Below are positions 34,568 through 44,385 of a stretch of 54,221 nt of DNA, piece after piece. Source of the DNA: Prosthecochloris sp. (GTDB lineage Bacteria; Bacteroidota; Chlorobiia; Chlorobiales; Chlorobiaceae). The DNA lies in contig JADMLA020000020.1 of NCBI GenBank assembly GCA_015482705.2, forward strand, positions 1 to 54,221, written 5' to 3'. Every line of letters starts with the position of its first letter. Position 1 is the stretch's first letter. The position numbers and the translations under genes were made by a program. The notes under the pieces were generated by a model. The model saw only the letters and a program-made list of their open reading frames with translations. It ran no database searches and had not been told where the DNA came from.

Positions 34568-35037
34568 CGCATCACCTCGATCAATCGTTTTTCGAGGCCT
34601 TCTTTAAGTTCATCGCAAAACCCGACGGCATCTTTGACATAGAGCGCATGCACGTAAAGTGTCTTTCTGTCAGGGGATACATCGAGACTCAACGTTCCAG
34701 GGGTCAGGGTAACGAGATTCGCGAAGAGAGTGATCTCGATATCTGTCTTGACATCGAGCGGAAAAGCAATCACTCCGGGCTCCATGTAATCCTTCGGTGT
34801 AATGATATCGAACGCAACCCTGAGATTCGCAACGAGCAGTTCCTTCAGAAAGTACAATACGAATTTGATCACAAGCGGTATTTTCGAAAAATACTTTGTT
34901 TCTCTCCACGCAGAACGAGAAAACCATAGAATAAGATAACCGACAACCATGCCAAGGGTAAACGTTCCGGCAGTGAAATCACCGACAAGCAGCATCCAGG
35001 CTATCGCCAGAAGAATATTGAAAAGAAACGGATTCAC
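34564..35037 (-). CDS. mnhE: Mrp/Mnh Na+/H+ antiporter subunit E
   Basis: The 157-residue protein has N-terminal membrane helices and a cytoplasmic C-terminal domain with TLTPGTLSLDVSPDRKTLYVHAL, the MnhE signature. Overlap with mnhD and mnhF is 4 bases each. It is needed for complex assembly in studied Mrp systems. Confidence 0.93.
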   Translation of the reverse strand: MNPFLFNILLAIAWMLLVGDFTAGTFTLGMVVGYLILWFSRSAWRETKYFSKIPLVIKFVLYFLKELLVANLRVAFDIITPKDYMEPGVIAFPLDVKTDIEITLFANLVTLTPGTLSLDVSPDRKTLYVHALYVKDAVGFCDELKEGLEKRLIEVMR

Positions 35038-36551
35038 GACCGACCTCCTATCACCGCATCGATGTAATTATATACATCCAGGAGTTCATAAGCCGCTCTG
35101 TCCGCAAACTCGAAAAAAGGTTCGAACCATAGCCCGAACATCACCGTCAGGAACCCGAGCATGATAATCGGCACCAAGGTAACCGCTTTTTTCATTGTCG
35201 GAGTTCGCAGATACCCCTCGTCTTCAACGCTACCCTCTCCCCGTGGATCATTTTTCCAGAACCCTTCGTTCCAGATCTTCATCATGGAAAACAATGTCAA
35301 CATGCTTACGCCAAGAGCGACTCCGACCAGCAGATAGTGCTCCGAATCGATTCCGGCCTTTATCACAACATACTTCGCCCAGAACCCGGATAGCGGAGGA
35401 ATACCGGCCAGACCCAGAGCCGGAACCAGAAACAGCAGTCCGAGCATTGGATAGAACCGGTAGATTCCACCGATCTCCCTGAGGTCCCAGGATCCCTTCA
35501 AACGATGGACAAGACCACTTAAGTAGAACAGATTTGTCTTTGCCACAATATTGTGAACGATATAAAACAACGCTCCTGCAATAGCCAGAGGCGACTGTAC
35601 CGCCAGCGCAAAAATCATATATCCTATCTGGCTGATGATATGAAAAGAAAGCAGCTTGCGCATGTCATACTGAACCACGGCACCAAGCACTCCGACAACC
35701 ATCGTGAAAGCAGAAAGAACAAGCAGCACCTGATGGATAAACGATACACCGTCATGCGTAAAGATAGTGGTAAAAAAACGCATGATCGCATACACCCCCA
35801 CTTTTGTCAACAGTCCGGCAAAGATAGCGGAAACTGCAACCGGAGGGGTATGATATGAAGCGGGCAGCCAGAAAAATAGTGGAAAGATCGCCGCTTTCAC
35901 ACCGAAAGTGATCAAGAAAAGCACCGCCACTACCGACAGCAGCTCCCGATGGTCAAGCAGGGGAATCCTCATGGCAAGATCGGCCATGTTGAGCGTACCG
36001 GCGGTCCCGTAGAGAATCCCCGCTGCTGCAAGAAAAACCGACGAGGAAAGAAGATTCAGCGTCACATACTTGATTGCCCCTTCGAGCTGTTGCGGTCTCC
36101 CGCCGAGTACAAGCAGAACAAAAGAAGAGATGAGCATCACTTCAAACCAGACGTAGAGATTGAAAATATCTCCTGTCAGAAAAGCTCCGTTGATCCCCAT
36201 GAGCAACAGCTGCAGAAGGGGATAGTAGAAAAAATGCTCACGTTCCTCATCGATGGTACCGAGAGAATACAGTGCCGTGGTAAATCCGATGAGAGCCGCA
36301 GAAACCACCATGATAGAAGAAAGCATATCGGCTACGAGAGTGATCCCGAACGGAGCTTCCCAGCCTCCAACCTGCAATGAAAGAATTCCTTCGGACCGGA
36401 CACTACCGAGAATAACCAGTGATACGACGAGCATCGAGGCTGTTGCCGCAACGTTAAGAATACGATGCATGGCCACCGACCGCCGGAAGAAAATCATGAT
36501 CAGCGCAGCGCATACCGGAAACAATATGGGCAACATGATAATCTTGCTCAT
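35034..36551 (-). CDS. mnhD: Mrp/Mnh Na+/H+ antiporter subunit D
   Basis: This 505-residue subunit is homologous to the NuoN/NuoM ion-pumping subunits of complex I. About 14 membrane helices carry the family motifs, including FLTGDIFNLYVWFEVMLISSF, the lysine-bearing FGVKAAIFPLFFWLPASYHTPPVAVSAIFAGLLTKVG, and the DMRKLLSFHIISQIGYM segment. It is the second large proton-channel subunit of the antiporter, next to MnhA. Overlap with mnhC and mnhE is 4 bases. Confidence 0.95.
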   Translation of the reverse strand: MSKIIMLPILFPVCAALIMIFFRRSVAMHRILNVAATASMLVVSLVILGSVRSEGILSLQVGGWEAPFGITLVADMLSSIMVVSAALIGFTTALYSLGTIDEEREHFFYYPLLQLLLMGINGAFLTGDIFNLYVWFEVMLISSFVLLVLGGRPQQLEGAIKYVTLNLLSSSVFLAAAGILYGTAGTLNMADLAMRIPLLDHRELLSVVAVLFLITFGVKAAIFPLFFWLPASYHTPPVAVSAIFAGLLTKVGVYAIMRFFTTIFTHDGVSFIHQVLLVLSAFTMVVGVLGAVVQYDMRKLLSFHIISQIGYMIFALAVQSPLAIAGALFYIVHNIVAKTNLFYLSGLVHRLKGSWDLREIGGIYRFYPMLGLLFLVPALGLAGIPPLSGFWAKYVVIKAGIDSEHYLLVGVALGVSMLTLFSMMKIWNEGFWKNDPRGEGSVEDEGYLRTPTMKKAVTLVPIIMLGFLTVMFGLWFEPFFEFADRAAYELLDVYNYIDAVIGGRS

Positions 36552-36913
36552 AACCGCTCCTCCGGAAGCTGATCGGTGCTTCGCATCTTATCCAGGTCTT
36601 CGGTTCCAAGCGTCAGGTAGGCTCGCTTGAAAAGCACAAGAGCAAACGCCTGCACGCCGAAACCAATAACGATAGATGTAAGTATGAGGGCTTGCGGTAG
36701 AGGATCGGCAAATGGTTCAGTGAGTATTTCCGCCCCTTCCGGCACAAACGCAGGAACCCCTTTGGTAAGCCTTCCCACGGTAAAGATCATAAGGTTGGCA
36801 GCGTGACCCAGAAAAATCAACCCGAAAATAACCTTGACGATGCTTCTCCTCAGTACAAGATAGGTCCCGGCAGCATAGAGTGCCCCAACAATCACAGCAA
36901 GCAGAAACGTCAT
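36548..36913 (-). CDS. mnhC: Mrp/Mnh Na+/H+ antiporter subunit C
   Basis: The 121-residue protein is homologous to NuoK of complex I. Three membrane helices include YLVLRRSIVKVIFGLIFLGHAANL and DPLPQALILTSIVIGFGVQAF, the conserved NuoK-like core. Overlap with mnhB and mnhD is 4 bases. Confidence 0.95.
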   Translation of the reverse strand: MTFLLAVIVGALYAAGTYLVLRRSIVKVIFGLIFLGHAANLMIFTVGRLTKGVPAFVPEGAEILTEPFADPLPQALILTSIVIGFGVQAFALVLFKRAYLTLGTEDLDKMRSTDQLPEERL

Positions 36914-37326
36914 AACCGATCCTCCTCAGCAAGCGAAAAGATGATACAGAGTGTTATACCGAGCACAAGAAAGTACACCCCGAGATCGAACAACAGGGGA
37001 GTCCCCACCTTCCCGACAAAAGGAATCCCCGTATCGACCCAGACTGCCGTCATGAACGACTTTCCGACAACAAGCGATGGCAACGTGCTTGCAACGGCAG
37101 TACATAAACCGGCGGCAATAATCATAATGGGTTCAAAACGGACAATGGTCCGTGCTGCCTCGATGCCGTTGGCGATGAAGTACAGCGCATAGGCTGCTGC
37201 TGCAACTAGACCGCCGACAAATCCGCCGCCCGGTTCGTTATGCCCCCGAAACAGCAGAAACACCGAAAACATCAGCAACAGCAGCAGCAGATAACGCGAC
37301 GCGGTAGCGAGAATAATGGAATACAT
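36910..37326 (-). CDS. mnhB: Mrp/Mnh Na+/H+ antiporter subunit B
   Basis: The 138-residue protein has four membrane helices and the MnhB signature FRGHNEPGGGFVGGLVAA near residues 27-44, followed by GTPLLFDLGVYFLVLGITL. It begins one base after the mnhA stop and overlaps mnhC by 4 bases. Confidence 0.95.
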   Translation of the reverse strand: MYSIILATASRYLLLLLLMFSVFLLFRGHNEPGGGFVGGLVAAAAYALYFIANGIEAARTIVRFEPIMIIAAGLCTAVASTLPSLVVGKSFMTAVWVDTGIPFVGKVGTPLLFDLGVYFLVLGITLCIIFSLAEEDRL

Positions 37327-37327
37327 A

Positions 37328-39625
37328 TCATTTCCTCCTACCAGGTCTGAGATTCAACAAAGCAAATACCCCTAACGCAGCTACCGTCAGCACCGTGATT
37401 TCTCCCAGTGTATCAATAGCCCTGAAATCCACGAGAATAACATTCACCACATTGCGGCCTTTCCCATCGGGAAAACTCGTTTCGGCAAAGAATTGCTTTA
37501 GAGCTGACGAGAGTTCAAACGAAGAAGCAAAAAGCACGGTAAGCGTCATCATACAGCCGACGCACAGAGCGATAACCGCATCTCTGGCTCTGTTCAGTGA
37601 TCCGGACAGTTTCAGAAAACCAGGAAGCTTGTAAAGCACCAACACGAAGAGAACAACGTTGAGCGTTTCGATTGCAAAGGTTGTCAGGCCAAGATCGGGA
37701 GCGCCATAGATCACGAAAATGATACCTATTGAAAAACCAAGCACGCCAAGGGCCACGATCGACTTGAGTCTCGATTTGGACGTAACAAGAAGCAGCGTTG
37801 AAACGAGTATGATGCATGCCAGAGCCCCCTCGTAGAAAGTAATTGAAAAGTCCGGTACCATGGTAACCTGCTCCGCCGATCGATAAAGGGGAAAAGAGAC
37901 CAGAGAAACCGTCGTGACGACAAAGAAAATGATGTAGTTGCGCAGATAACCGTTCTGTACAAGCCGGGTCTGCAACCGAGCGAACGACAACACCCCATTG
38001 ATTGCCGTTTCATACCAGACCGAAGGCCTGACGATTCCAGGTAACGATACCCGTAATACCCCGCCAGGAACCTTTTCCCGTATCAGATAGAAAACTGCGC
38101 CGAGCATGAGGGTCAGGAAACTTAAAAACAGGACCAGATTGAATCCACCCCATAGAGAAATCTTGAGACTGATCGTTTCAGACAGAATGCTCTGTGCGGA
38201 TTGTTCGAGCATCGCGGCAATGAAAAAGTTGGGAAAGAGCCCGAAGAGAAGCCCCATAATCGCGAGCACACCGGGACCGACCAGCATTTTCACTGGAGCC
38301 TCATGCGGCTGCCGTGGCGTAGGAAGCATGCTCCCCCAAAACGGTTTGAATCCGACATACACAGTGACCATCACCACTAAAGCATAAGCCAGCACTGCAC
38401 CCGCAATGAGAAAGGCCCCCCAGTATTCCAGCTCAAGAATAGATTTATAGACCGTTTCCTTGCCAATGAACCCGATAAGAGGAATCACTCCCATCATCGA
38501 GAACGATGCGAGTGCCGCGGTAAGCGCGGTCACGGGCATCAATTTGTACAACCCGCCCAGCTTTCTCACATCTCGCGTCCCCGTTTCATGATCGAGTGTT
38601 CCTGCAACGAGAAACAGAGCCCCCTTGTATAGAGAATGCGCAATAAGGTAGATAAAAAAAGCCTTGATCGCCAGCTTGGAGCCAATACCGAGGAGCATCA
38701 CAAGCGTTCCCAGCACCGACAGGGTTGAGTAAGCGAGCAGTCTTTTCAAATCGGTCTGCTTAAAAGCGAGTATGGCCGAAAAAAGCATGGTCACCGCACC
38801 TGTTATCAGTATTGTGTCCTGCCAGAGCGGTGTACCACCTATCTCATGGTTCATCCTCGCTATAAGGTAAATCCCTGCCTTGACCATCGTAGCGGAATGC
38901 AGGTAGGCACTGACCGGAGTAGGGGCCTCCATGGCGTTTGGAAGCCAGAAATGAAACGGAAACTGCGCCGATTTGGTAAACGCACCGATCAGCACGAGCA
39001 CCACAACCGCAGGATACAATGCATGAGCGGTGATCATTTCGCTTTTGTCGTAAAACGACGAAATCTCGTAACTCCCGGTCACCGTATAGAGCAGAATGAT
39101 ACCGGAGAGAAGAGCAAGCCCCCCTCCGACCGTGACAAGTAGCGCCTGTAATGCGGATTTTCTTGACGACTCTTTATGATAATTGAAGCCGATCAGGAGA
39201 AACGAACTGATACTGGTCAGTTCCCAGAACACAAACATCAAAAGCATATTGTCGGAGAGCACCAGCCCCAGCATGGACGTCATGAATATGCCGATATACA
39301 GATAAAATCTGCCGGTCTGGGCATAGGATTTCATGTAAGCGCCGGCAAAAAGAAAAACAGCGGCACCGATAAGTGTGATAATCAACGAGAAGGTCAGGCT
39401 CAAGCCGTCGAGAAAAAAGGAAAAGTTAACGCCAAGAGACGTCACCCATGGCACCGACTCCCGGATAACCTGCCCGGCGGCAATCTGTGGATAACGGGTA
39501 AGTAAACCGAAAAACATGAAAAGGGGGAAAATAACGGCAATCCAGCCGAAGTTCTCCCTGAACCGTTTATAGAGCAACGGGGCAAGTGCCGATGCACAAT
39601 ATCCTATGGCTAACAGAACCAGCAA
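37328..39625 (-). CDS. mnhA: Mrp/Mnh Na+/H+ antiporter subunit A
   Basis: At 765 residues this is the fused form of MrpA: a NuoL-like proton-channel domain followed by the MbhD/MbhE-like C-terminal region (FVIYGAPDLGLTTFAIETLNVVLF, VNVILVDFRAIDTLGEITVLTVAALG). Key segments of the NuoL part are NMLLMFVFWELTSISSFLLIGF and SAQFPFHFWLPNAMEAPTPVSAYLHSATMVKAG. No ATG precedes the reading frame; TTG at 39625 is the likeliest start, giving the LVLLAIGYCASALAPLLYKRF opening. It is the first gene of the seven-gene operon and exchanges external H+ for internal Na+, driven by the proton gradient. Confidence 0.94.
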   Translation of the reverse strand: MLVLLAIGYCASALAPLLYKRFRENFGWIAVIFPLFMFFGLLTRYPQIAAGQVIRESVPWVTSLGVNFSFFLDGLSLTFSLIITLIGAAVFLFAGAYMKSYAQTGRFYLYIGIFMTSMLGLVLSDNMLLMFVFWELTSISSFLLIGFNYHKESSRKSALQALLVTVGGGLALLSGIILLYTVTGSYEISSFYDKSEMITAHALYPAVVVLVLIGAFTKSAQFPFHFWLPNAMEAPTPVSAYLHSATMVKAGIYLIARMNHEIGGTPLWQDTILITGAVTMLFSAILAFKQTDLKRLLAYSTLSVLGTLVMLLGIGSKLAIKAFFIYLIAHSLYKGALFLVAGTLDHETGTRDVRKLGGLYKLMPVTALTAALASFSMMGVIPLIGFIGKETVYKSILELEYWGAFLIAGAVLAYALVVMVTVYVGFKPFWGSMLPTPRQPHEAPVKMLVGPGVLAIMGLLFGLFPNFFIAAMLEQSAQSILSETISLKISLWGGFNLVLFLSFLTLMLGAVFYLIREKVPGGVLRVSLPGIVRPSVWYETAINGVLSFARLQTRLVQNGYLRNYIIFFVVTTVSLVSFPLYRSAEQVTMVPDFSITFYEGALACIILVSTLLLVTSKSRLKSIVALGVLGFSIGIIFVIYGAPDLGLTTFAIETLNVVLFVLVLYKLPGFLKLSGSLNRARDAVIALCVGCMMTLTVLFASSFELSSALKQFFAETSFPDGKGRNVVNVILVDFRAIDTLGEITVLTVAALGVFALLNLRPGRRK

Positions 39626-39780
39626 TCTATACAGGCTTAAGTGAATGGTATTGCAGAACTAACCGCTGGAAACGTTCGGTTGTTCCCGGAAAGATTGCAA
39701 AGAAAAGATTACCAGCAAAAACGTTACTGTAGTCGAAACGATCGATTCACTCGCTGTCGGATAACCTGAGAATCTTGAAC

Positions 39781-41118
39781 TCAGGATTCAGACGGTTCAC
39801 TATAGGCTTGCCATGCCCTGGCAACCTCTTTCAGAGAGTAGGAAAGCAGAAGCGCAGCGGCAAGGACAACAGCGCTCCCCACTCTGATCGCAACAGCCGT
39901 TCCGAAAAGCTCCGAAAGTATGCCAACCTCCAAATTACCGATCGGCAGGAGCCCCACCAGAACCATCAGATAGATACTCATGACCCTACCCCGATAGCGG
40001 TCATCGACAAGATACTGCACTGTAGCGGTCATGGTTGCAAAAGCCGAAAGGATGCCCATGCCCGCAATAAAAAGAAAGATCATTCCGAGCCGCTCATCCT
40101 GCGCAAAAGAAAATGCGATAAGCCCGAGAGAAAAGGTAACGCTTCCGCCAACGACCATACTGCTGTTACGAACCCGCCCCGAGTTTATTGAAACCAGAAC
40201 GGTACCGGAAAGAGATCCTAACCCCAATGCAGAAAAAAGATACCCCATACCTTCCGAACCAAGACCGTAGGTCTGTTTGGCGACCACCGGCAACATCGAC
40301 ATGAACGACCAGCCGAAGACAGACATCACCGAAGCAAAAAGCACGATGGTCCTGATAATGGGATGCTGCCACGTATAAACCACCCCATCACGAATGGATT
40401 GCAGGGGTGAACCAGAATCTGTCACTTTTTCCCGAGGAACAGTTGTATGAATGGCAAAGAGAGCGAGAATTACTGCAATGTAGCTCACTCCGTTTGCCAG
40501 AAACGCACCTCCCGTGCCGGTATAGGAAATCATAAAACCGGCGATGACGGGACCGATCACCCGCGATGTGTTCAAGATAGCGGAATTGAGCGCTACTGCC
40601 GAACGAAGCTGATCGTGTTCCACCATTTCACTTAAAAAAGCCTGTAGCGCAGGAGTTGCGACCGCCGTTACACAGCCGAGCAGAAACGCAAGTTCCATGA
40701 TGATCACAAGGGTGATCGCCCCTGTGAGAGTAAACACACCGAGCACCAAAGCCAACACCATAGAGAGTATCTGAGTCCAGAGAAGTATTGTTTTCCGGTC
40801 ATACCGGTCAACAATCACTCCACCGAACAGAGAAAACAGCAATGCAGGCAGTGTAGACGCTGCCGCAGTAACCCCAACCCAGAACGCCGAACCGGTCATT
40901 TCCAGCACCAGCCATCCAAGAGCCACCATCTGTAGCCAGGTGCCGATCATTGAAACGATCTGACCGACAAAATACAGCCGGAAATTCCTGCTGCAAAAAG
41001 CGGGAAAAGCCGAAAGCATCCATGATTTCAAACCGGAACATTCACCGTCTGCGGAATCATCCTCACTGGAATCATCATTCATCGACATCTCTTCAGTACA
41101 AGAACACTCTTTATTCAT
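39781..41118 (-). CDS. MFS exporter (EntS-like, MFS_3)
   Basis: The protein is a 12-helix major facilitator. Segments RNFRLYFVGQIVSMIGTWLQMVALGWLVLEMTGSAFWVG and FGGVIVDRYDRKTILLWTQI match the EntS/MFS_3 group, which often exports siderophores or drugs. The reading frame extends to 41223 from a TTG; I place the start at ATG 41118 (445 residues). ATG 41190, preceded by AAGGGG, and ATG 41088 are alternatives. The N-terminus before the first helix is acidic and Cys-containing. It is divergent from recQ. Confidence 0.85.
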   Translation of the reverse strand: MNKECSCTEEMSMNDDSSEDDSADGECSGLKSWMLSAFPAFCSRNFRLYFVGQIVSMIGTWLQMVALGWLVLEMTGSAFWVGVTAAASTLPALLFSLFGGVIVDRYDRKTILLWTQILSMVLALVLGVFTLTGAITLVIIMELAFLLGCVTAVATPALQAFLSEMVEHDQLRSAVALNSAILNTSRVIGPVIAGFMISYTGTGGAFLANGVSYIAVILALFAIHTTVPREKVTDSGSPLQSIRDGVVYTWQHPIIRTIVLFASVMSVFGWSFMSMLPVVAKQTYGLGSEGMGYLFSALGLGSLSGTVLVSINSGRVRNSSMVVGGSVTFSLGLIAFSFAQDERLGMIFLFIAGMGILSAFATMTATVQYLVDDRYRGRVMSIYLMVLVGLLPIGNLEVGILSELFGTAVAIRVGSAVVLAAALLLSYSLKEVARAWQAYSEPSES

Positions 41119-41259
41119 CATCATTGTCATCATATCATAAACTGGGAGCAAGATAGGAAAAGAAAACGAGAACTTTACAGGCCACCTCATATTGCCCCTT
41201 AGCGGCAGAGCCTCTATATTCAATAGCGAGTCTTACCAGTACAATAACTATACACCGGC

Positions 41260-43128
41260 ATGACAATGGACACCGTGCACCCTACTCGATCCCAAGGAGA
41301 GCAGCCCCCTCTACCCGACGAGACAAAACTGCTCGACACGCTGCAAAAAGTATTCGGGTTCCATACGTTTCGTAAGAACCAGGAATCGATTATCCAGGCC
41401 ATACTCGATCGAAAAGACACGTTCGCCGTCATGCCGACCGGCGGCGGCAAATCGCTCTGCTATCAGCTTCCTGCCCTCCTGCTTCCAGGAACCTGCATCG
41501 TGATCAGCCCGTTGATTGCACTGATGAAGGATCAGGTTGACGGCGCCAAGGCAAACGGTATTCGCGCTGCGTATTTGAACAGCAGCCTCTCTGTAGAGGA
41601 GCAATCACGTGTTCTCAAAGGCCTGCTTTCAAAGTCACTCGATCTGTTGTATATGGCGCCTGAGCGGTTTGCACTCAATCATTTTCAGGAAATGCTCAAA
41701 GAGGTGGACATCAGCATGGCGGTAATTGACGAAGCTCACTGCATTTCCGAATGGGGCCATGATTTTCGACCTGACTATCTTTCGCTCGCTGCTTTGGCCA
41801 GGCTTTTCCCCGATATACCAATAGCAGCATTTACCGCAACAGCCACCCATAAGGTACAGCAGGATATTCTCGATAAACTCAGCCTGCGCAAACCATTTAT
41901 CATCAGGGCCTCGTTTGATCGCCCGAATCTCTTTTACGATATCCGTTTCAAGGAAAATCCCAACGCCCAACTTGCCTCGATCCTGAAAACCAACTCCGGC
42001 AAAGCCGGCATCATCTACCGCACCAGTCGCAAAAGCGTCAACGAAACAACAGCGATGCTCCAGGCAAAAGGCTTTCGTGCACTCCCTTACCATGCCGGCC
42101 TGGGCGATGAAGAACGGAAAAGAAACCAGGAAGCGTTCATTCGAGACGAGGTCGAAGTTATTGTTGCAACGATAGCGTTCGGCATGGGTATCGATAAATC
42201 GAACATACGTTTTGTCATTCATGCCGACCTGCCGAAAAGTATTGAAAATTATTACCAGGAAACCGGCAGGGCCGGCCGTGACGGGGAACCCGCTCAATGC
42301 ATACTGCTCTTTTCACACTCGGACATCCCCAAAGTCCGTTTTTTCATCGACACGATCGTCGATGAAACCGAGCGGGTAAAAGCACAGGGAGCATTACAGC
42401 GCGTGATATCATTTGCGTCGACATCTGTTTGCAGGCGGAAAACCCTGCTCGAATATTTTGGTGAAACGTACCCGCACGACAACTGCAATTCCTGTGATAT
42501 CTGTCTTGGCTCACGCAAAGTTGTCGATTGTACCGAAGAGGCTCAGATGCTGCTCTCGGCGATCGCCCGAACCGAGGAACGCTTCGGTGCGACACATATA
42601 ATCGATATCGTCACAGGCAGCAAGAACAAAAAAATCCGTGACTTCGGTCACGACCGGCTCAAAACATACGGAGTAGGGAAAACGCACGCCAAAAAATTCT
42701 GGCGGCAGCTTATCGATGAATTGATGGCTCAGAAAATAATCGCAAAATCCGAAGGCCTTTACCCGGCCCTTTACATACAGGAAAAAGCTATTCCGATACT
42801 CAAAAATAAGGAAAGGGTGGAAATGATACGGATAAACGAATCCCGAACTCCTGCAGGAAGAATCGAAAAATCAGGAGCCTACGATCACGACCTGTTCGAC
42901 CAGCTTAGAGCACTTCGTAAACAACTCGCTGACGAACAGAATATTCCGCCCTACATTGTCTTTTCCGACCGGTCCCTTCGAGATATGGCCACCCTACATC
43001 CCACGAACGAGGAAACCATGCTTTCAGTATCAGGAGTGGGAGAAATAAAGCTGCAGCGATATGGAAGTCAGTTTCTCGCCCTCATCGGAAGGTACCGTGA
43101 GGAATACCTGAAGAAAGACGAAAAATAA
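41260..43128 (+). CDS. recQ: ATP-dependent DNA helicase RecQ
   Basis: RecQ unwinds DNA 3' to 5' in recombination and replication-fork repair. The 622-residue protein has all standard parts: Walker A TGGGKS (60-65), DEAH (157-160), motif VI QETGRAGRDG (333-342), zinc-binding Cys391, Cys409, Cys412 and Cys415, a winged-helix RQC domain and a C-terminal HRDC domain (FDQLRALRKQLADEQNIPPYIVFSD). ATG codons at 41260 and 41266 are both possible starts. It is convergent with the OmpA-family gene. Confidence 0.97.
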   Translation: MTMDTVHPTRSQGEQPPLPDETKLLDTLQKVFGFHTFRKNQESIIQAILDRKDTFAVMPTGGGKSLCYQLPALLLPGTCIVISPLIALMKDQVDGAKANGIRAAYLNSSLSVEEQSRVLKGLLSKSLDLLYMAPERFALNHFQEMLKEVDISMAVIDEAHCISEWGHDFRPDYLSLAALARLFPDIPIAAFTATATHKVQQDILDKLSLRKPFIIRASFDRPNLFYDIRFKENPNAQLASILKTNSGKAGIIYRTSRKSVNETTAMLQAKGFRALPYHAGLGDEERKRNQEAFIRDEVEVIVATIAFGMGIDKSNIRFVIHADLPKSIENYYQETGRAGRDGEPAQCILLFSHSDIPKVRFFIDTIVDETERVKAQGALQRVISFASTSVCRRKTLLEYFGETYPHDNCNSCDICLGSRKVVDCTEEAQMLLSAIARTEERFGATHIIDIVTGSKNKKIRDFGHDRLKTYGVGKTHAKKFWRQLIDELMAQKIIAKSEGLYPALYIQEKAIPILKNKERVEMIRINESRTPAGRIEKSGAYDHDLFDQLRALRKQLADEQNIPPYIVFSDRSLRDMATLHPTNEETMLSVSGVGEIKLQRYGSQFLALIGRYREEYLKKDEK

Positions 43129-43161
43129 TCAGCCATTGCCATTGTGCCGGCTCCTCTGAGC

Positions 43162-44385
43162 CTATTTTTCAAGAGCGATTTCAACACGCCAGTTCAACGC
43201 CCTGCCATCAGGCTTGGTATTGTCAGCAACCGGCATGGATTCACCAAATCCTTTTGCCGACAGCTGCTTCTCGGCAATACCATGGGCAACCAGCCAGTTC
43301 ACCACGGATTTGGCGCGCTTTTCGGATAAAGTACGATTGTATGTATCGCTTCCACGGGAATCAGTGTGGCCCTCGATGATCAGTTTTACATCCGGCCGAG
43401 CTTTGATGGTCCTGAGAACCCGCGTCAAGGTCTCCTCTGAGTCCGGTTTGATTGTAGCTGCATCATAATCGAAGTAAATACCGTAAATGATGGCACGGCC
43501 AATCTCGTCAAGAGAACGTCCGATCGCGTCTTTTTTCATGCCTGACACGAATGCCTGCAGGCATTTTGGTTGTCGGCCGTCCGTCACTCGCCTCCCATGC
43601 CAGAGCCCCTGATAACGGCTGTTCTCGTACCACAACCCGTTTAAAAATCTTCTGTCCGACGTCAGTACCATAATGGCGGTTCCGGTCTGCGGGCCGCTTT
43701 CCACCCATTGAAAACGAATAACACGACCGTCCGTGGTTCCCGCAAGACGTCCGTCATCCCAATCGTAACACCCTTCGACCTCAGTACCTTTCTGCCGCAG
43801 CCACATGACACCGTAGTTGGTATCATACACTCCCCCGACAGGATTGGAAGCAATCATCGCGCTGACCGGTTCACCATACGCTTCCAATTCCATGATTTCC
43901 GTATAATCGGGATTGCCCCAGTTCGATAATACTTCGAGTTTCAACCATTGACCGGGAATCATGCGCTCCATGATAAACCCTTTTCTTTCTCCCTGTGAAG
44001 CCTCTCCCTCATAGACCAGCTCGTAGCCATCGTTCGCAGACTGGTTCGACACATACAGCTTGAAACGCCTTGCTGAAATGCCGGGATATCCGCTCTCCTG
44101 AGCGTCGGTGTTGTCTATATAAAACGACTCGATGGCAGCACTGTTCGGCAACTCGATGATAAACGTATTCGGGTATGGCAGCTTTCTCGTACTGCACCAC
44201 CCCATTTCAGTTGTGCCGTCCAGAAGCATCATTCCGGCCCATTTCTGGTTGTATTCCGTCGTCGCAGAAATCAGGACGGCGCCACTGGCGATATCGAGCC
44301 GATCGTTTTTTTCCGTGGCAGTCACGGGTTTCGCCACAAATAATGAAACAATAAGAATTAAGAAGAGGAAGGGAAGTTGCCTCAT
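43162..44385 (-). CDS. OmpA-family protein with N-terminal discoidin-like domain
   Basis: The start at ATG 44385 is supported by AGGAG six bases upstream and gives 407 residues. A signal peptide (MRQLPFLFLILIVSLFVAKPVTA) is followed by a F5/8 type C (discoidin)-like domain at about residues 35-165, with AGMMLLDGTTEMGWCS and FIIELPNSAAIESFYIDN. A middle beta-rich segment at about 175-280 (YGVMWLRQKGTEVEGCYDWDDGRL) is of unknown type. The C-terminal OmpA domain includes YGIYFDYDAATIKPDSEETL and EGHTDSRGSDTYNRTLSEKRAKSV, which binds peptidoglycan. No transmembrane barrel is visible, so it is probably a periplasmic peptidoglycan-associated protein that binds a ligand through the N-terminal domain. 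Confidence 0.9.
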   Translation of the reverse strand: MRQLPFLFLILIVSLFVAKPVTATEKNDRLDIASGAVLISATTEYNQKWAGMMLLDGTTEMGWCSTRKLPYPNTFIIELPNSAAIESFYIDNTDAQESGYPGISARRFKLYVSNQSANDGYELVYEGEASQGERKGFIMERMIPGQWLKLEVLSNWGNPDYTEIMELEAYGEPVSAMIASNPVGGVYDTNYGVMWLRQKGTEVEGCYDWDDGRLAGTTDGRVIRFQWVESGPQTGTAIMVLTSDRRFLNGLWYENSRYQGLWHGRRVTDGRQPKCLQAFVSGMKKDAIGRSLDEIGRAIIYGIYFDYDAATIKPDSEETLTRVLRTIKARPDVKLIIEGHTDSRGSDTYNRTLSEKRAKSVVNWLVAHGIAEKQLSAKGFGESMPVADNTKPDGRALNWRVEIALEK

